Shown here: piece by piece, positions 22,572 to 33,077 of the stretch
How the letters are laid out: each line of letters opens with the position of its first letter
How positions within the stretch are numbered: position 1 is the first letter of the stretch
Assembly (NCBI GenBank): GCA_014058105.1
Contig: JACGCM010002784.1
Coordinates: 4,402,001-4,466,000, forward strand
Length of the DNA: 64,000 nt
Direction of reading: 5' to 3'
Source of the DNA: Kingdonia uniflora
Lineage: Eukaryota > Streptophyta > Magnoliopsida > Ranunculales > Circaeasteraceae
The notes under the pieces: model-generated
The model's input: the letters and a program-made list of their open reading frames with translations, nothing else
Told to the model about the DNA's origin: nothing
Database searches by the model: none
Program-made: the position numbers and the translations under genes

Positions 22572-24365
22572 TCGGGCAGTATGATTGAAGGAACTGGGAG
22601 TGCCACGCTATTACGACTCAATAGTACGACTATTAGTATCTAGTTCACTTTTTACGCAAGTAATTCAACTGGGAATTTACTTAGCTTTCGGGATAACCAT
22701 GATAATGGTAATCAAGTATATACTAGGGGAGAAGGAAAAAACTAGGTTTTGTGTATCACTTCAACCATTCCCTATGGTTAGAAAACAGTATTGGAATGAT
22801 GTCCAATATGCCCTGAGGGCTATATTCCGCCGATATTCGATATGTTGAGACCTATGATATAATAATTTTTTTCACTTACATGAGAAAACATTTAAATTAT
22901 GGCGCGATTATCTTGACATCCAGGTTCTCGGATTATGAGGAAGATTATCGGCGGTAGCTCAAGAAATTCTTGGAAAGGAGAAAAGATCTAAGTATTTTGA
23001 GACTACCCTTGCAATGCCTGCTTTCAGGGTATGTTGATTATCCGACCTAGCATGACCAAGGTGGAGTCAGAGTCTCCAACCATTCTATAGCGCATCCATA
23101 GAGAAATATGTGGACCTATCTATCCACATAGTGGCCCATTTAGGTAATTTATGGTCATTATTTGTGTATCTTTATGATGGCCACACGTTTTCCTATTGTC
23201 AACTAGGAACATGACATTTGCAAGACTTCTTGCACAAATTATTCGGTTACGGATTATTTCCCAGAACACTCGATCAAGACAGTTCAACTTGATGTCGCAT
23301 GTGTGTTTGCTTATCACACATTCGATGATTATTGTATCACTAATAGGCTAGATGTAGAATATCTGGTACCCTATGTCCATACCAAAAATGGTATGGAGAA
23401 GAACCTAATCAAGCAATTGCAAGTACTTGCTAGGCCACTATTATTATGATCCCAGCTTCTAGCCACTACTAGGGGTCATGCAATCTTGCATGCTGGAGCA
23501 TTAATTAGAGTTCATCCGGGCGTCATCAGCTTTCCCCAAAGTAACTAGTCATTGGGTTAGAACCCAATATTGCCCATTTATGCACCTTTGGATGTGCTGT
23601 GTAGGTGTCGATACCGACTCCACAATGCTCAAAAATTGGTTCCAAACTCTTGGTATCTTTGTGTGTTATGATTCATCGTCTATGATCCGATAGTTGTAAC
23701 CTAATATAAGTGGCATCTTTACTGCAAGATTCGTAGACTGTCACTTTGACAAAATAATTTTCCCAGCATCAGAAGGAGATATAATTGATAATATCGCAGA
23801 AGTTTCTAATTTATCAAGGGAAATACCATCCTTATCTTATCTAGTTCCTATTACTAAATAGAGTGACAACAAAATCTGACGGATATATACTTCACTTACG
23901 ACAGGTTGCCAATGAACTGCCAGATGCATTCAACGATGTTGGTAAAGTAACTAAGGAGCATATACCTTCAAGTAATGTTCCTGTATTGTTGAATGCTTCA
24001 AAAGGAACTATCATGCTTCCCGCAAATGAATCGAAGGTTAGGAGACCCCATGGACGTCCTCCTAAGGATAATGATCTGACTTCGGGGAAGCGAAAAAAAT
24101 TAGGACTAGAAATGACTAATGGTGTAGTTCGTTTTATCTAGGATGGAACCACCCATTAAAAAGCTATTGTGGCTGCACAACTAGTTGATACATTGCCAGA
24201 CATGCCCGGTGTGGTACATAACTATGATAATAGAAATATCTCGATTGATTATGTCTATAATGCTACAACTTGGGATCCTTCAAAAGTAGTTGTCGACAAC
24301 ATATTCACATGTTGTGCTCGCCATCAAGGATGACGATTCATGACCCCTTATGGTTAACGAGTGTT
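22572..24365 (+). pseudogene. Ale/Retrofit-like Ty1/copia pol fragment
   Basis: Text in changing frames follows one copia pol. Protease end: MIEGTGSATLLRLNSTTISI and STGNLLSFRDN. GAG-pre-integrase finger: HPGSRIMRKIIGG, CNACFQGMLIIRPSMTKV. Integrase: ICGPIYPHSGPF, WPHVFLLSTRN, FARLLAQIIR. C-terminal part: YVHTKNGMEKNLIKQLQVLA, HAILHAGALIRVHP. Then a connector (ANELPDAFNDVGKVTKEHIP, GRPPKDND) and the lead-in to RT (ISIDYVYNATTWDPSKVV). It stops at about 24365. Gag lies beyond copia-1, which is inserted in the protease. The frame at 22585-22848 is a shifted reading of the same protease region. Confidence 0.82.
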
Positions 24366-25204
24366 GTAACCGCCAAAATTTGGTGATGGATAATAAAACC
24401 GAATTCTTAAAAGACCTACAAGCGCACGGTGTACCGTTGAATTCAAATGGTAGTTGGGACGTATCCCAAGAAACTTGTAGTGTAAATTATGTTTCAAGCT
24501 AGTAATTTTATCCTATACAAAAGATTTGTGTGTAGGTAATCAAATAAAAAGAAGAATGAAGATAATTGAAAGATAAATTGGAGTAGAAGCCAATGCATCA
24601 ATTCCACTCTGTCCTTTGTAACCGTGAAAGAGCATGTCAAATTAGAATATGTTACAAATTCTCATTTTACATATCATTGGTCGGGTATACGCAATACATC
24701 ATAAGATAAGAAATTATACTTTGGAAATTGCTCATAAGCCAAACTCAACCATTATTTAGTTGATATTAATGGGAAATGTTATCTTCTCCATATATCTAAA
24801 CTAGCTTGTTATGGTCAAACAAGTAGTTTACTTTAATCATTTACTCACTCAAGACTTGGCTATGGTCAAGCTAAGATCGTAAGATGAAGAATATGCATTA
24901 AACCGCTAAGAAAAGAAAGTAACAACTTTAACTAAACTATACTATTCTATAACTAATGCTATTTTGTATATGAGGGGTTGCATAATATCTAGATAAATGA
25001 GAAATTCCCTAAACAATGTCTTCCATTATGCACAAAATATACGAGCTTTAAAGCCTCATACTTCATGCCTTAGCCCATGTATAAAATGATATAGCTTGAT
25101 AATCTCTAACAATGCTTCTTCAATGCTCTTCATTAGACTTTTGGTTGATAAACTGCAAGAGTGTTTTACTTCATTTTCTTTATTAAGAGCAGCACAAATG
25201 TATG
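24366..25204 (-). repeat. Probable LTR remnant of an Athila-like element
   Basis: There is no frame. The left end has an LTR-end style phrase (GCGCACGGTGTACCG followed by GTTGGGACGTATCCC), and the body has phrases such as TATGGTCAAGC that resemble Athila-like LTRs elsewhere in the window (for example near 45690 and 45910). The Tat-1 insertion at 25210 truncates the comparison. Assignment is tentative. Confidence 0.35.
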
Positions 25205-25209
25205 ACTAG
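25205..25209. other. Target-site duplication of Tat-1, left copy
   Basis: ACTAG directly precedes the LTR start. The same five bases follow the other LTR at 30114-30118. Confidence 0.85.
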
Positions 25210-25925
25210 TATAGTAGCCTACTAATGGCCTTCGACAGTTAGTCGAAGCCCAGTTCACAGCCTACTCAAATATATCGAAGCCCACACAATCTCTTAAACA
25301 GACTCCCTAGAGATCCCCCGAAGACAAAGCTTCAACATCAGACAGAGCTTTAAGAACGGATTAACATGCTACAGCAGAAATCCTTCGACCTCACTAACAC
25401 ACGGTCGAAGTAAGATAAGACAGACAATCACCTTATCAGATCAGACGGCGCATTGATTGGCCCGTGCAGCTACAGTGACAGGTCCAACCACCAAGCCGTT
25501 CAGAGACATCACCAATAAATGTTGTAGTGACAGTACCGACATGACCGGCGCCCATAACTCGCTGGGATTTCCTGACAGTAATCATGTAATCCTGACCCAC
25601 TCTTTGTAACTTAGCTCCCTGTATCTCTATAAATAAAGGAGAGGTAAAGCCAAGAAGGGGTTAGAAAAATCATCTCCAACCCCTTGCATTTTACCTTCGA
25701 CCACCCATATATTTTGTACTCAAACCTTGTTATTTACTCTTCAGTAATATAATCTGTCTAAAAAAATTCTCACCAGAGGTCATAGAGAGTCACATTCGGG
25801 CCTCTACGCAAGTATTTGTCTATAGTTAGATCTTACTTTAGGTCAATTGCTTATCTCCTTTGATTGAGGATTGATTCTACGTTGTAAGAACCAACTTCCC
25901 ATCCGAAAGAAGTTAGCTCCCTATA
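25210..25925 (+). repeat. Tat-1 5' LTR (716 bp)
   Basis: It starts TATAGTAGCC, where the other LTR has TGTAGTAGCC, and ends CCCTATA (other LTR CCCTACA). It contains a TATA box CTCTATAAATAAAGG at 25626-25640. It matches the Tat-2 3' LTR (56365-57086) on the other strand. Confidence 0.9.
25626..25640 (+). promoter_or_regulatory. TATA box of Tat-1 5' LTR
   Basis: CTCTATAAATAAAGG is also present in the Tat-2 LTR on the other strand (near 56660, CTCTATTTATAGAG). It is deleted from the Tat-1 3' LTR. Confidence 0.65.
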
Positions 25926-25927
25926 AT

Positions 25928-25940
25928 TAGCATCGTCTGA
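25928..25940 (+). other. Tat-1 primer-binding site, decayed
   Basis: AGCATCGTCTGAGG follows the LTR by a few bases. It resembles the TGGCGCCGTCTGTGG type common after Tat-lineage LTRs, with C-to-T/G-to-A changes. The sequence then turns immediately into the post-pol repeat. Confidence 0.5.
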
Positions 25941-26260
25941 GGTTTACCCTGGGTATCATGTCCACCCTCGCCCCAACTGGTACTTAGGGGCGACCTTGAA
26001 TTGCCCAAGTTTCCAACATTCGAGCAGACTCGAGAGGAAAGGATGGTCGAAAGACCGGACCCTCGGGAATGCGTTGGAGGCGAACAAAAATTGCATCACT
26101 GTGGCTTAGACCTTCGAAGTCCAATAAATTTTTGGGCTTCCTCCAGGTATCATGTCCCCTCGGCCCGACTAATACTCGGAGGCGACCTGGAAATTTTTCT
26201 AAAATTTTAGCATCGCTGTGGCTTCCGCTTTCAATGTCAAACAAAACATTCAAAGTTAGA
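25941..26260 (+). repeat. Tat-1 remnant of ~190-bp tandem repeat
   Basis: Phrases such as GGTATCATGTCC, CCGACTAATACTCGGAGGCGA and GACCTTCGAAG recur here and match, on the other strand, the array at 62415-63090 of Tat-2. About one and a half units remain. Confidence 0.75.
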
Positions 26261-26909
26261 TATATATATCTTCAACACTCCTCAGGTTTCGATCACCTTA
26301 CAGTCGTCCATACAGATCAAATTTCTACTCAAACAGTTCCACCTTTTATAATGCCAAACAACAACCGTATAGAAACATACTATCTACAATTCTATTAAAT
26401 GAAGAGCACATTCAACATATTATCCATCAGAGCAACAGTTGTAGTGTAATTTAAAGACCAATCATCAAGAGTCCAAAATAAGAAAAATCAGTAGAATGTT
26501 CATTCAAATCCCAATAATTCAAAATTAGAGCACGATTACACAATCCATCATTAAATCAAATATCAAATAAGAAGTTCAGAATCAGTATGTTCAGAAAATA
26601 CGCATCAATATATTCAGCATCAACTTCAGAAGTTTAACAGATAATAAAAGCACAAACAACCTACCGAGTTCAGGGACCAAACGAAAATAGCAACATCGTT
26701 CAAAATATTACAACTCAACATTATAATCAGCAGAAGAAGACCTGAAACCTCAATCCCAAATACCTCATATCGGTGCGGTTACACCTTCTTGCTCCACAGA
26801 TCCCCTAATAACTTCATTTGAACCTTCAACGACCAAACCATCAATAGTTCTACAAATGGGCGCTCCAACAAGCGAAGTATCAGCCCCACCCCAATACTTC
26901 TAACTGCTT
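26261..26909 (-). other. Tat-1 spacer between repeat and antisense gene 3
   Basis: Non-coding DNA that matches 61873-62400 of Tat-2 on the other strand almost colinearly (phrases TACAGATCAAATTTCTACTC, GAACTTCTTATTTGATA). It is the 3' trailer of the antisense gene. Confidence 0.6.
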
Positions 26910-28193
26910 CTTCAATAATAGGCGCCTATCTTCCCTTCATCCGCAAATCATCGCCTTCAACAAGTTTGGGAGACACAGGATAAGGTTCCAATGTCTCGAG
27001 GTCATAACCCTTATCATCTATAAAGCTTGTCAACTTAACGTTCACCTTGCATTCGCCATCATACTGTCGCTGAAAATTCACCTTCTGTTCTGCATTCTCC
27101 CTATCACATGCCACAAGCTTCGCAGACCACTCTTGCTCTAGCCTCGGCCTCTGCAGCTTGAGCCTCTTGTCATAAGAGTCGGTAAGCACCCCCAGATCTT
27201 GCTTCAACTTCCTAACTTCAGACACCAGTGATGCATCTTTTCCATGAGAAAGATTAAGATTGTCCTTCGCTTGCTTCAATTTAGCCTTTACTGACTTCAT
27301 TGCCTTGCAGCAAGCTTGCACCCAAGCATCCATTTGCTAAAATTTTCAAGAAATCAGTGCAACTCGAAACTTGAAGAATTTTCAAGAAATCTCAAAGTAC
27401 CATAACAGCAAGCCGCATATAGTTACCTGAAACATGAGCTTCTTTATCTCCTTCGAAGCCTCATCTAGGTCATCTTCCCAGAGCACGACCATCGAAGCCT
27501 TCTTTGTCACAGCTTGCTCTTGTCGTTCATCCACTGTCATCACTTCATCTTCCTCCAGTGTATCATCCCCCCCAGCGCCTTACACCTCTTGTATTGGCCA
27601 ACCTTCGATTCCTGCACCTTCGAAGCTTCGGGGACTACGAGGCCTTTCCCCTCCTCAGCTTGAGCTGCAACTGGCCTCAGCCTCAACTTTGACGTATCTC
27701 TTGTCACTTCAGGCATTGGCACTGCTTGCTTCGAACCCCTCCGCGATCTCTGTACAAACTGGTAGTTCTATGGCAACTCCTCCCCTCCCATTTCCTTTTG
27801 CCCCTTCAAAGCACCTTCACTTCATTTTCTCTATGGTAGCTTCGGCATAGCGGGTACGTCTCGAAGTAGGGAATCCGCCTTTTTCCTCCTTGCCATTTGA
27901 TTTTGAGACTGTCAAACATAGAATTTACCCAGTTTTCACTAGCCTCGAGCAGAGTATCAATATAATTTGCCGGATTATCCCAAGACAAACTCTTTGGACC
28001 TGCAGAGTAAAACAAAAACACAGTTATCACTTATTTCAGATACACATCAACAACAAACCCTTCGACAGTAAACTTACTTTCGTTATATACCCTATGATGT
28101 AATTTATACGGGTCATCATCATCTACATTCTCATAGTTACTCCTTACTATCAGTAAATATTTATTCCACCCTCGGCCTGTCGAGCACAGGTCA
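26910..28193 (-). pseudogene. Tat-1 antisense gene 3, 3' half (Transposase_28-like region plus coiled coil)
   Basis: On the minus strand, 28193-28031 reads WFFDLCSTGRGWNKYLLIVR and ends FVVDVYLK. Next comes 27985-27426 (SWDNPANYIDTLLEASENWV), then an intron, then 27338-26910 (KAKLKQAKDNLNLS, SEVRKLKQDLGVLTDSYDKR), a charged coiled coil. The same exons occur in Tat-2 at 60440-61872. A frameshift near 27850 breaks the basic middle part. The first half of the gene is gone: a deletion joins antisense gene 2 at DMP directly to WFFDL. Function is unknown; the family is known as an extra antisense frame of Tat-type gypsy elements. Confidence 0.75.
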
Positions 28194-28370
28194 AAGAACC
28201 AAGGGCATGTCATAGAGTTGTGCCCCAGGTTCTGCTTCAAAAAGGTCTGGCATTTCAGCATTAATATTTTCCTCTATTCGGAAGCTCCGTTGAAGAACTA
28301 GCAAGGCCTCATGGATCCTCCTGGCCCTCACCGCCGCTTGATCTCCTTGAATCGGTACGTTTTCAGCCAT
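28194..28370 (-). pseudogene. Tat-1 antisense gene 2, truncated
   Basis: It starts with MAENVPIQGDQAAVRARRIH and continues to EMPDLFEAEPGAQLYDMP, 57 residues that match Tat-2 gene 2 (58178-58495). The remaining half is lost in the deletion that fuses it to gene 3. A TATA-like box (AGTATAAAAGGAG on the minus strand, about 28454-28442) lies about 75 bp upstream of the ATG, as in Tat-2. Confidence 0.7.
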
Positions 28371-28441
28371 GTTGATCAATAAACAAAGTAGTAGATGAAG
28401 AGAAAGTTGCAGGACAGATGAAGAAATTCCCGCCAACCTAT

Positions 28442-28454
28442 CTCCTTTTATACT
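28442..28454 (-). promoter_or_regulatory. TATA-like box upstream of Tat-1 antisense gene 2
   Basis: AGTATAAAAGGAG on the minus strand, about 75 bp before the ATG at 28370. It is conserved at 58093-58105 in Tat-2. Confidence 0.5.
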
Positions 28455-28870
28455 TACAAACCCACCACAACTTTCCCTCTTCCCTAACTGAATTAATGGC
28501 AACCTTTAATTCCCAACCTTGAAAAGTCAGCAAACAAACTTTCCAACTTCCCAGATGTAACTGATTCATCGGTACCTGTATTCAAACCTCATTCCCGAGG
28601 ACTCCTAGTCGAGCCTACCTCTAGCGTCGAGCATTCAATCATCATTATCTTCGGGCATATCATTATACCTCGAGCCTATAAGAGTAATCGTCTATATTTG
28701 TCTACATTATCTATCAGACACAGCAATACAAGTATGCAGAAAATATTTTCTCCATTCCAAACACCCGATTAAATAAACAAATTACATTTCTACCACCACT
28801 ACAAAAATAGCAAAAAAAAACCCCACATAGCAAAATAGAAGCCTGCTAAAAATAAAAAACATTCGCCACA

Positions 28871-29209
28871 TCAACCTAAATCCCCATTTCCAGAAGGACC
28901 AGCTCCGCTTACCGCATTTTGCTTTTCGATGATCTCCCCCGCACAAACGAGACTTTCTGCCAGAGCCATCAGAAAGAGATAACGCCTCTCAGCAGTGGTA
29001 AAATGAAGCCTCAAATGTTCCCACAGATAGCCATATTGTTCACCATTGATGAATTCCTCAGGTCCTACCCCCAAGAGGTCTGGAATGTCCCAGTTCAGAT
29101 CATGCTGCCCAAAAAGCTTCATATGCAGTTCTGCCATCTTGTGCCCCACTCAACAGTCGCAAGTGAAGCCCATCCTCTTCTGATAATGCGTGTTCGAAGT
29201 GGTTTTCAT
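28871..29209 (-). pseudogene. Tat-1 antisense gene 1, small protein with one stop
   Basis: It reads from an ATG at 29209 through HYQKRMGF, a TGA replacing Arg (Tat-2 has CGA), then KMAELHMKLFGQHDLNWDIP, EEFINGEQYGYLWEHLRLHF and LFLMALAESLVCAGEII, ending GDLG at 28871. The part after the stop is open for 92 codons. It matches Tat-2 gene 1 (57339-57677). The protein is predicted soluble, with a helix-rich leucine-rich centre. Its role is unknown. I could not name a domain. Confidence 0.65.
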
Positions 29210-29448
29210 TCAGATGTTCAGAATATTTAGACAGAGCAGAAGACTATTGCAAATGGAAGGAGATACAGTATTCCTCCACAATAACCCATACATATAGCCT
29301 TCACCTCATTTATTACCCTATAACCACCTATACCTCTTAATTACCCTCTTTTATTACCTACCTGAAAACCAATAGTCAAAAAGCTAAAATTTTAAGACTG
29401 AATAGTTTTCTCAGCGAACACCTCTCCACCAGGCTTCGAGACCTTTGC

Positions 29449-29462
29449 TGAGAGGGGGCGAA
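29449..29462 (+). other. Tat-1 polypurine tract
   Basis: TGAGAGGGGGCGAA directly precedes the 3' LTR on the plus strand, priming plus-strand synthesis in the LTR orientation. The reverse complement is conserved at 57087-57101. Confidence 0.85.
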
Positions 29463-30113
29463 TGTAGTAGCCTACTCATAGCCTTTTATAGTCAGTCGAA
29501 GCCCACTTCACAGCCTACTCGAATATATCGAAGCCCACTCAATCTCTAAAATAGACTACCCAGAGATCCCCTGAAGACGAAGCTTCGACATCGGACAGAG
29601 CTTCAAGAATGGATTAACATGCTACAGCAGAAATCCTTCGACCTTACTAACACATGGTCGAAGCAAGATAAGATAGACAATCACCTTATCAGATCAGACG
29701 GCGCATTGATTGGCCCGTGCAGCTACAGTGGCAGGTCCAATAACTGCGCCGTTCAGAGACATCACCAATAAATGTTGTAGTGACAGTACCGACATGACCG
29801 GCGCCCATAACTCGCTGGGATTTCCTGATAGTAATCATGTAATCCTGACCTACTCTTGGTGACTCAGCTCCCTGTATTTTACCTTCGACCACCCAGATAC
29901 TCTGTACTCGAACCCTGTTATTTACTCATCAGTAATACAATCTGTCTTAAAAAATCTTCACCAGAGGTCGTAGAGAGTCACATTCGGGCCTCTAAGGAAG
30001 TATTTGTCTATAGTAAGATCTTACTTTAGGTCAATTGCTTGTCTCCTTTGATTGAGGATTGATTCTACGTTGTAAGAACCAACTTCCCGTCCGAACGAAG
30101 TTAGCTCCCTACA
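29463..30113 (+). repeat. Tat-1 3' LTR (651 bp, TATA region deleted)
   Basis: It starts TGTAGTAGCC and ends CCCTACA. Compared with the 5' LTR it lacks a single 65-bp block containing the TATA box, lost between GTAT and TTTACC near 29876. The two LTR lengths differ by exactly those 65 bp. Confidence 0.9.
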
Positions 30114-30118
30114 ACTAG
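30114..30118. other. Target-site duplication of Tat-1, right copy
   Basis: ACTAG is identical to 25205-25209. Confidence 0.85.
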
Positions 30119-30793
30119 TTTATCAAACGACCGATATCTATAAATACAAGCAAAAATACTATTATTTTCACATTTAATTAATAAATGATAAGTTATATAC
30201 AAATTTAGGAGTTGTACACATAAATATTATATGTCTATCAAATACCCCAAAACTTAATCAAGATATGGGACCAATGCCTTCCTCTTCACAACCCAGTTTA
30301 ACGGTCACATCAATGCTTAAGAAATGCTATTAACAAGTTGGTCTTACGAGGTTTTTCTTTCCCTATTTAATTTATTTTAATAATGTATGTCGAAGAATTT
30401 GATTTTTTTTATTAAATTGGATATATGATTGTACCTTGTCTTTTTGAAGGCCAATAAGTAGGATATGGAATCGACTGATTTAGCCCTTGCTTTGTTGTTC
30501 GAGGAAGAGATAAGTTGCAGGGTTAAACTCGTCGTATTATAACTAACTTTGGCCACTAAATATATCCTAAAACAAGAACAAAGATAAAGAAAAAAATCAT
30601 GGTCGATTAACCCTCACATTATATCTAGGATACTATGGAAATTACTCACAAATAATGAACTTATGATATTATTCTTCTTAATTTTTGTTATGTAGGTTTT
30701 CTTTTTATTACTTGTGTTTTTATCAATCTAATATAGTTATATATGTCAACATCTAGCAGACAATGTAATTCTTGCACTTTCTTGATTACCGGA
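30119..30793. other. No recognisable feature
   Basis: AT-rich DNA without a frame or terminal structure. Before Tat-1 inserted it was continuous with the DNA left of 25205. Confidence 0.4.
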
Positions 30794-31564
30794 TGTTGAA
30801 TGTTTTTTTAAGCGTTTTTTTAAGCGTTACATAATGCGACGCTCAAGTACGGATTTACCGTTGTAGAAATTTGGGAGTGGGTGTCGTACCACAGAGAGTA
30901 TCAAGTTTTGAAAAACTAATCCTAGGCCGATTTGTCAATGATTTGATATTTTCTTCAAAACTAAGATAAAACTAAGGAAATTAAATAAAATTAAAGAAAC
31001 TAGCCATGACTAAAGTTCCACCCAATGGAAATAACAATAGATCAAATAGTTTTACTAGGTGGATTTATGTACCAAAAATCCCTAGTAGGGCATTTTTAGT
31101 GTAAATGGTAACCCTAGATCCATGGTTAGGCATTTATGGTTTAATCATTAAGTTTCACTAAATCCGATTTGGAGGAGACATTCAACCAACTATGGTTATG
31201 CTTGGCTAGATTATTTTTCACGCATCACTTTCTTTTATTGCCCTAAAATTTGACTTAGTGGTAACAATACCAGATTTTGGCAAAAAGAGTCTAAATTTAC
31301 TTTCTAATTATGGCTAAGCTTAAAAGTGGATTATAGCTCTTAGAAGATTTGCTAAAAAATAGGTAATCCTTGAAAACTATATATCACCATCGCTACTTAT
31401 GTAGGGGATTCCTTTTAGTCATAGCTATGAAGGGATTATCATCACATTAAAATCAATGAAGTAAATAAGAGTGAGAGAGACAGATAGAGAGAGAGACAGA
31501 GAGAGAAAAAAAAAATGCTTGAATAAAAAATACTTTTGTATTTCTTTAATTCCTTCCAATGTGA
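30794..31564 (-). repeat. Athila-B 3' LTR, distal part
   Basis: On the minus strand this is homologous to 1290-2050 of Athila-A, including the GCTCAAGTACGGATTTACCG style LTR end. It ends AACA at 30794 and contains a GA-rich microsatellite near 31470-31510. The copia element at 31565 interrupts it. Confidence 0.8.
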
Positions 31565-32160
31565 TGTTGGGAAACACCGAGGGGGAAAATCGCACGCGGA
31601 AGCACAATACGATCAACAAGAACTCGAAGAACCAACCCTAACCAAAGAGAATTCGAATAGAGGCAATAAAAATGCAATGCAGGGTTTAATTAGGTGGAAA
31701 CCCTAAACAGGATCAAAACCACCCCCGACAAGCACGACGAATTTATTATCATACTAAGGGTTACAAAAGGTTACAGAGATCACTCAAATCTCACCTCTAC
31801 CTTTTCAGATAATCCCAGCAAGAAACCCTAGAAAGAAAGCCCAAGAAACATCTCTAGAGCTAAACCCTAGATTTCTCCATTTTCTCTCTCTAACTCTTTC
31901 TCACAGTACAGAGGCCTTTAACATATACTCTCTATTTATTGGCTTTTCATTAGGTCTTCTCTGAAATACGCATCACGAGATAATCCATCGCTTTGGATCA
32001 AATCCCCTTCAAAATGAATTTAAAAACAATCAAGCAGAGCCAAAGTCGATCGAACGAATTAGACAATCCCCTGGAATTTTGGCCCAAGCGCTATTTTCGT
32101 TCGAACGACTTCCCCACTCGTTCGAATGACTTCAACAGTTTTTGAGCCGTATTTCTAACA
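31565..32160 (-). repeat. Gag-only copia 3' LTR
   Basis: It starts on the plus strand TGTTGGGAAACACCGAG and ends TTTCTAACA. It is homologous throughout to 33650-34266 and holds two exact TTCGAA hexamers near 32098 and 32120. Confidence 0.9.
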
Positions 32161-32173
32161 ATTTCCACCTCGA
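32161..32173 (-). other. Gag-only copia polypurine tract
   Basis: The minus strand reads CGAGGTGGAAAT directly before the 3' LTR. Confidence 0.75.
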
Positions 32174-32222
32174 CGATAAAGTCGTTTCTTCTGCTACATT
32201 CGTCGTATATCTTTGTCGCTTC

Positions 32223-32651
32223 TCAATTAAGAGAATTACCCGAGTCTAGGCTTTTCCTAGACCCACCAATCGGAACCCACTTTCTGACCATCTCTGTAGA
32301 CCGTGTCATTGCTCTACCTTGAACAAAATTCCCCTTTCGAAAAATCTCCATAGCTCCCTTGGTACATGCAACCTTCACATCTCCACCCATTGATTTACCA
32401 ACCAATGCATACAAGTTCTCGCTTAGAACTCCCTTCATGATCAAAGAAGATTTTTGATAAACTTTCATTACTCCACCTCGCCCAGAATAATTGTAACCCT
32501 CATTATCTAACTTGGAAAGTGAAATTAGATTATGAGTCATACTCGGCACATGTTGAACATCATGAAGATCTACGATGCGTCTATCAAACATCCTCACGTG
32601 AATATCACCTACTCCCAAAATCGACCTTCGAGAGCCATCGCTCGTCAACAC
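32223..32651 (-). pseudogene. Gag-only copia protease/pre-integrase remnant
   Basis: An open stretch of 142 codons reads VGDIHVRMFDRRIVDLHDVQ, HVPSMTHNLISLSKLD and SLIMKGVLSENLYALVGKS. This is the copia linker between protease and integrase: the active-site side is lost and the text matches the DVQHVP...NLISLGKLD region. The end (KWVPIGGSRKSLDSGN) looks like the extreme C-terminus of a copia polyprotein, so integrase, RT and RNase H have been removed cleanly. No catalytic protease triad is visible. Confidence 0.72.
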
Positions 32652-32767
32652 AAACTTGTTACCCTCACACCTTGTATAATTGCTAAACCATGCCTTGTGT
32701 GCGCATACATGCGTTGTAGCCCCACAATTAAACTCTCATCCTCTATCGTGGCAGGAACCATCAACGG

Positions 32768-33060
32768 CTACGACGAGGAGCGCCTCGTCGCCATCATTAC
32801 TAGTAACCGTTGCCAGTTTGTCAGTATCACTTTTGGAGCCTCTTGTCGAACTTGCTCCATTACCTTTCCCCGCTTTGCAATCCGATCTATAATGACTCGA
32901 TTGACAATAGCTCTAAGAAGTTCCCTTTTTGAACCTATTAAAGTTTTTCTTCCCACTAGCCACCATTACAGAGTTTTCTCCACTTGATTTTCTACCCTTA
33001 AGCTTTCTATCCTAAAAAAGAAGCGTACTTGTAACCTCCTCAAAACTCAAGGTTTCCTTC
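32768..33060 (-). pseudogene. Gag-only copia nucleocapsid region, decayed
   Basis: Between gag and the protease stretch the minus strand is rich in basic residues (MGRKTLIGSKRELLRAIVNR), but no intact CCHC knuckle remains. Several frames are needed to cross it. Confidence 0.5.
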
Positions 33061-33077
33061 CCATACATCAACGTAGG

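Larger units (their letters stand above)
25210..30113 (+). mobile_element. Tat-1, gag-pol-less Tat-lineage Ty3/gypsy derivative
   Basis: The element has two LTRs (25210-25925 and 29463-30113), a PBS-like site, a remnant of the ~190-bp tandem repeat, antisense genes on the minus strand (26910-29209), a polypurine tract (29449-29462) and a perfect 5-bp duplication (ACTAG). Nothing corresponding to gag, protease, RT, RNase H or integrase is present. The 5' junction passes from the PBS straight into the repeat that normally lies after pol. Compared with Tat-2 the order of the remaining parts is the same, so this is an internal-deletion derivative that inserted as a unit or was deleted later. Confidence 0.88.

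Noticed and set aside
22585..22848. 87-residue frame with a hydrophobic segment, like a membrane protein
   Set aside because: It is a shifted reading of the Ale-copia protease region; another frame there gives IEGTGSATLLRLNSTTISI and STGNLLSF, which match copia.
25530..25545. TTGTAGTGAC as the missing CACTA right end
   Set aside because: It lies inside the Tat LTR and recurs at the same place in all three Tat LTRs; no subterminal array precedes it.
27434..27850. Ser/Leu-rich 138-residue plus-strand frame (and its mirror near 60801-61148 on the minus strand)
   Set aside because: Both lie opposite the exon of Tat antisense gene 3 and follow from its Lys/Glu-rich codons, so they are shadows.
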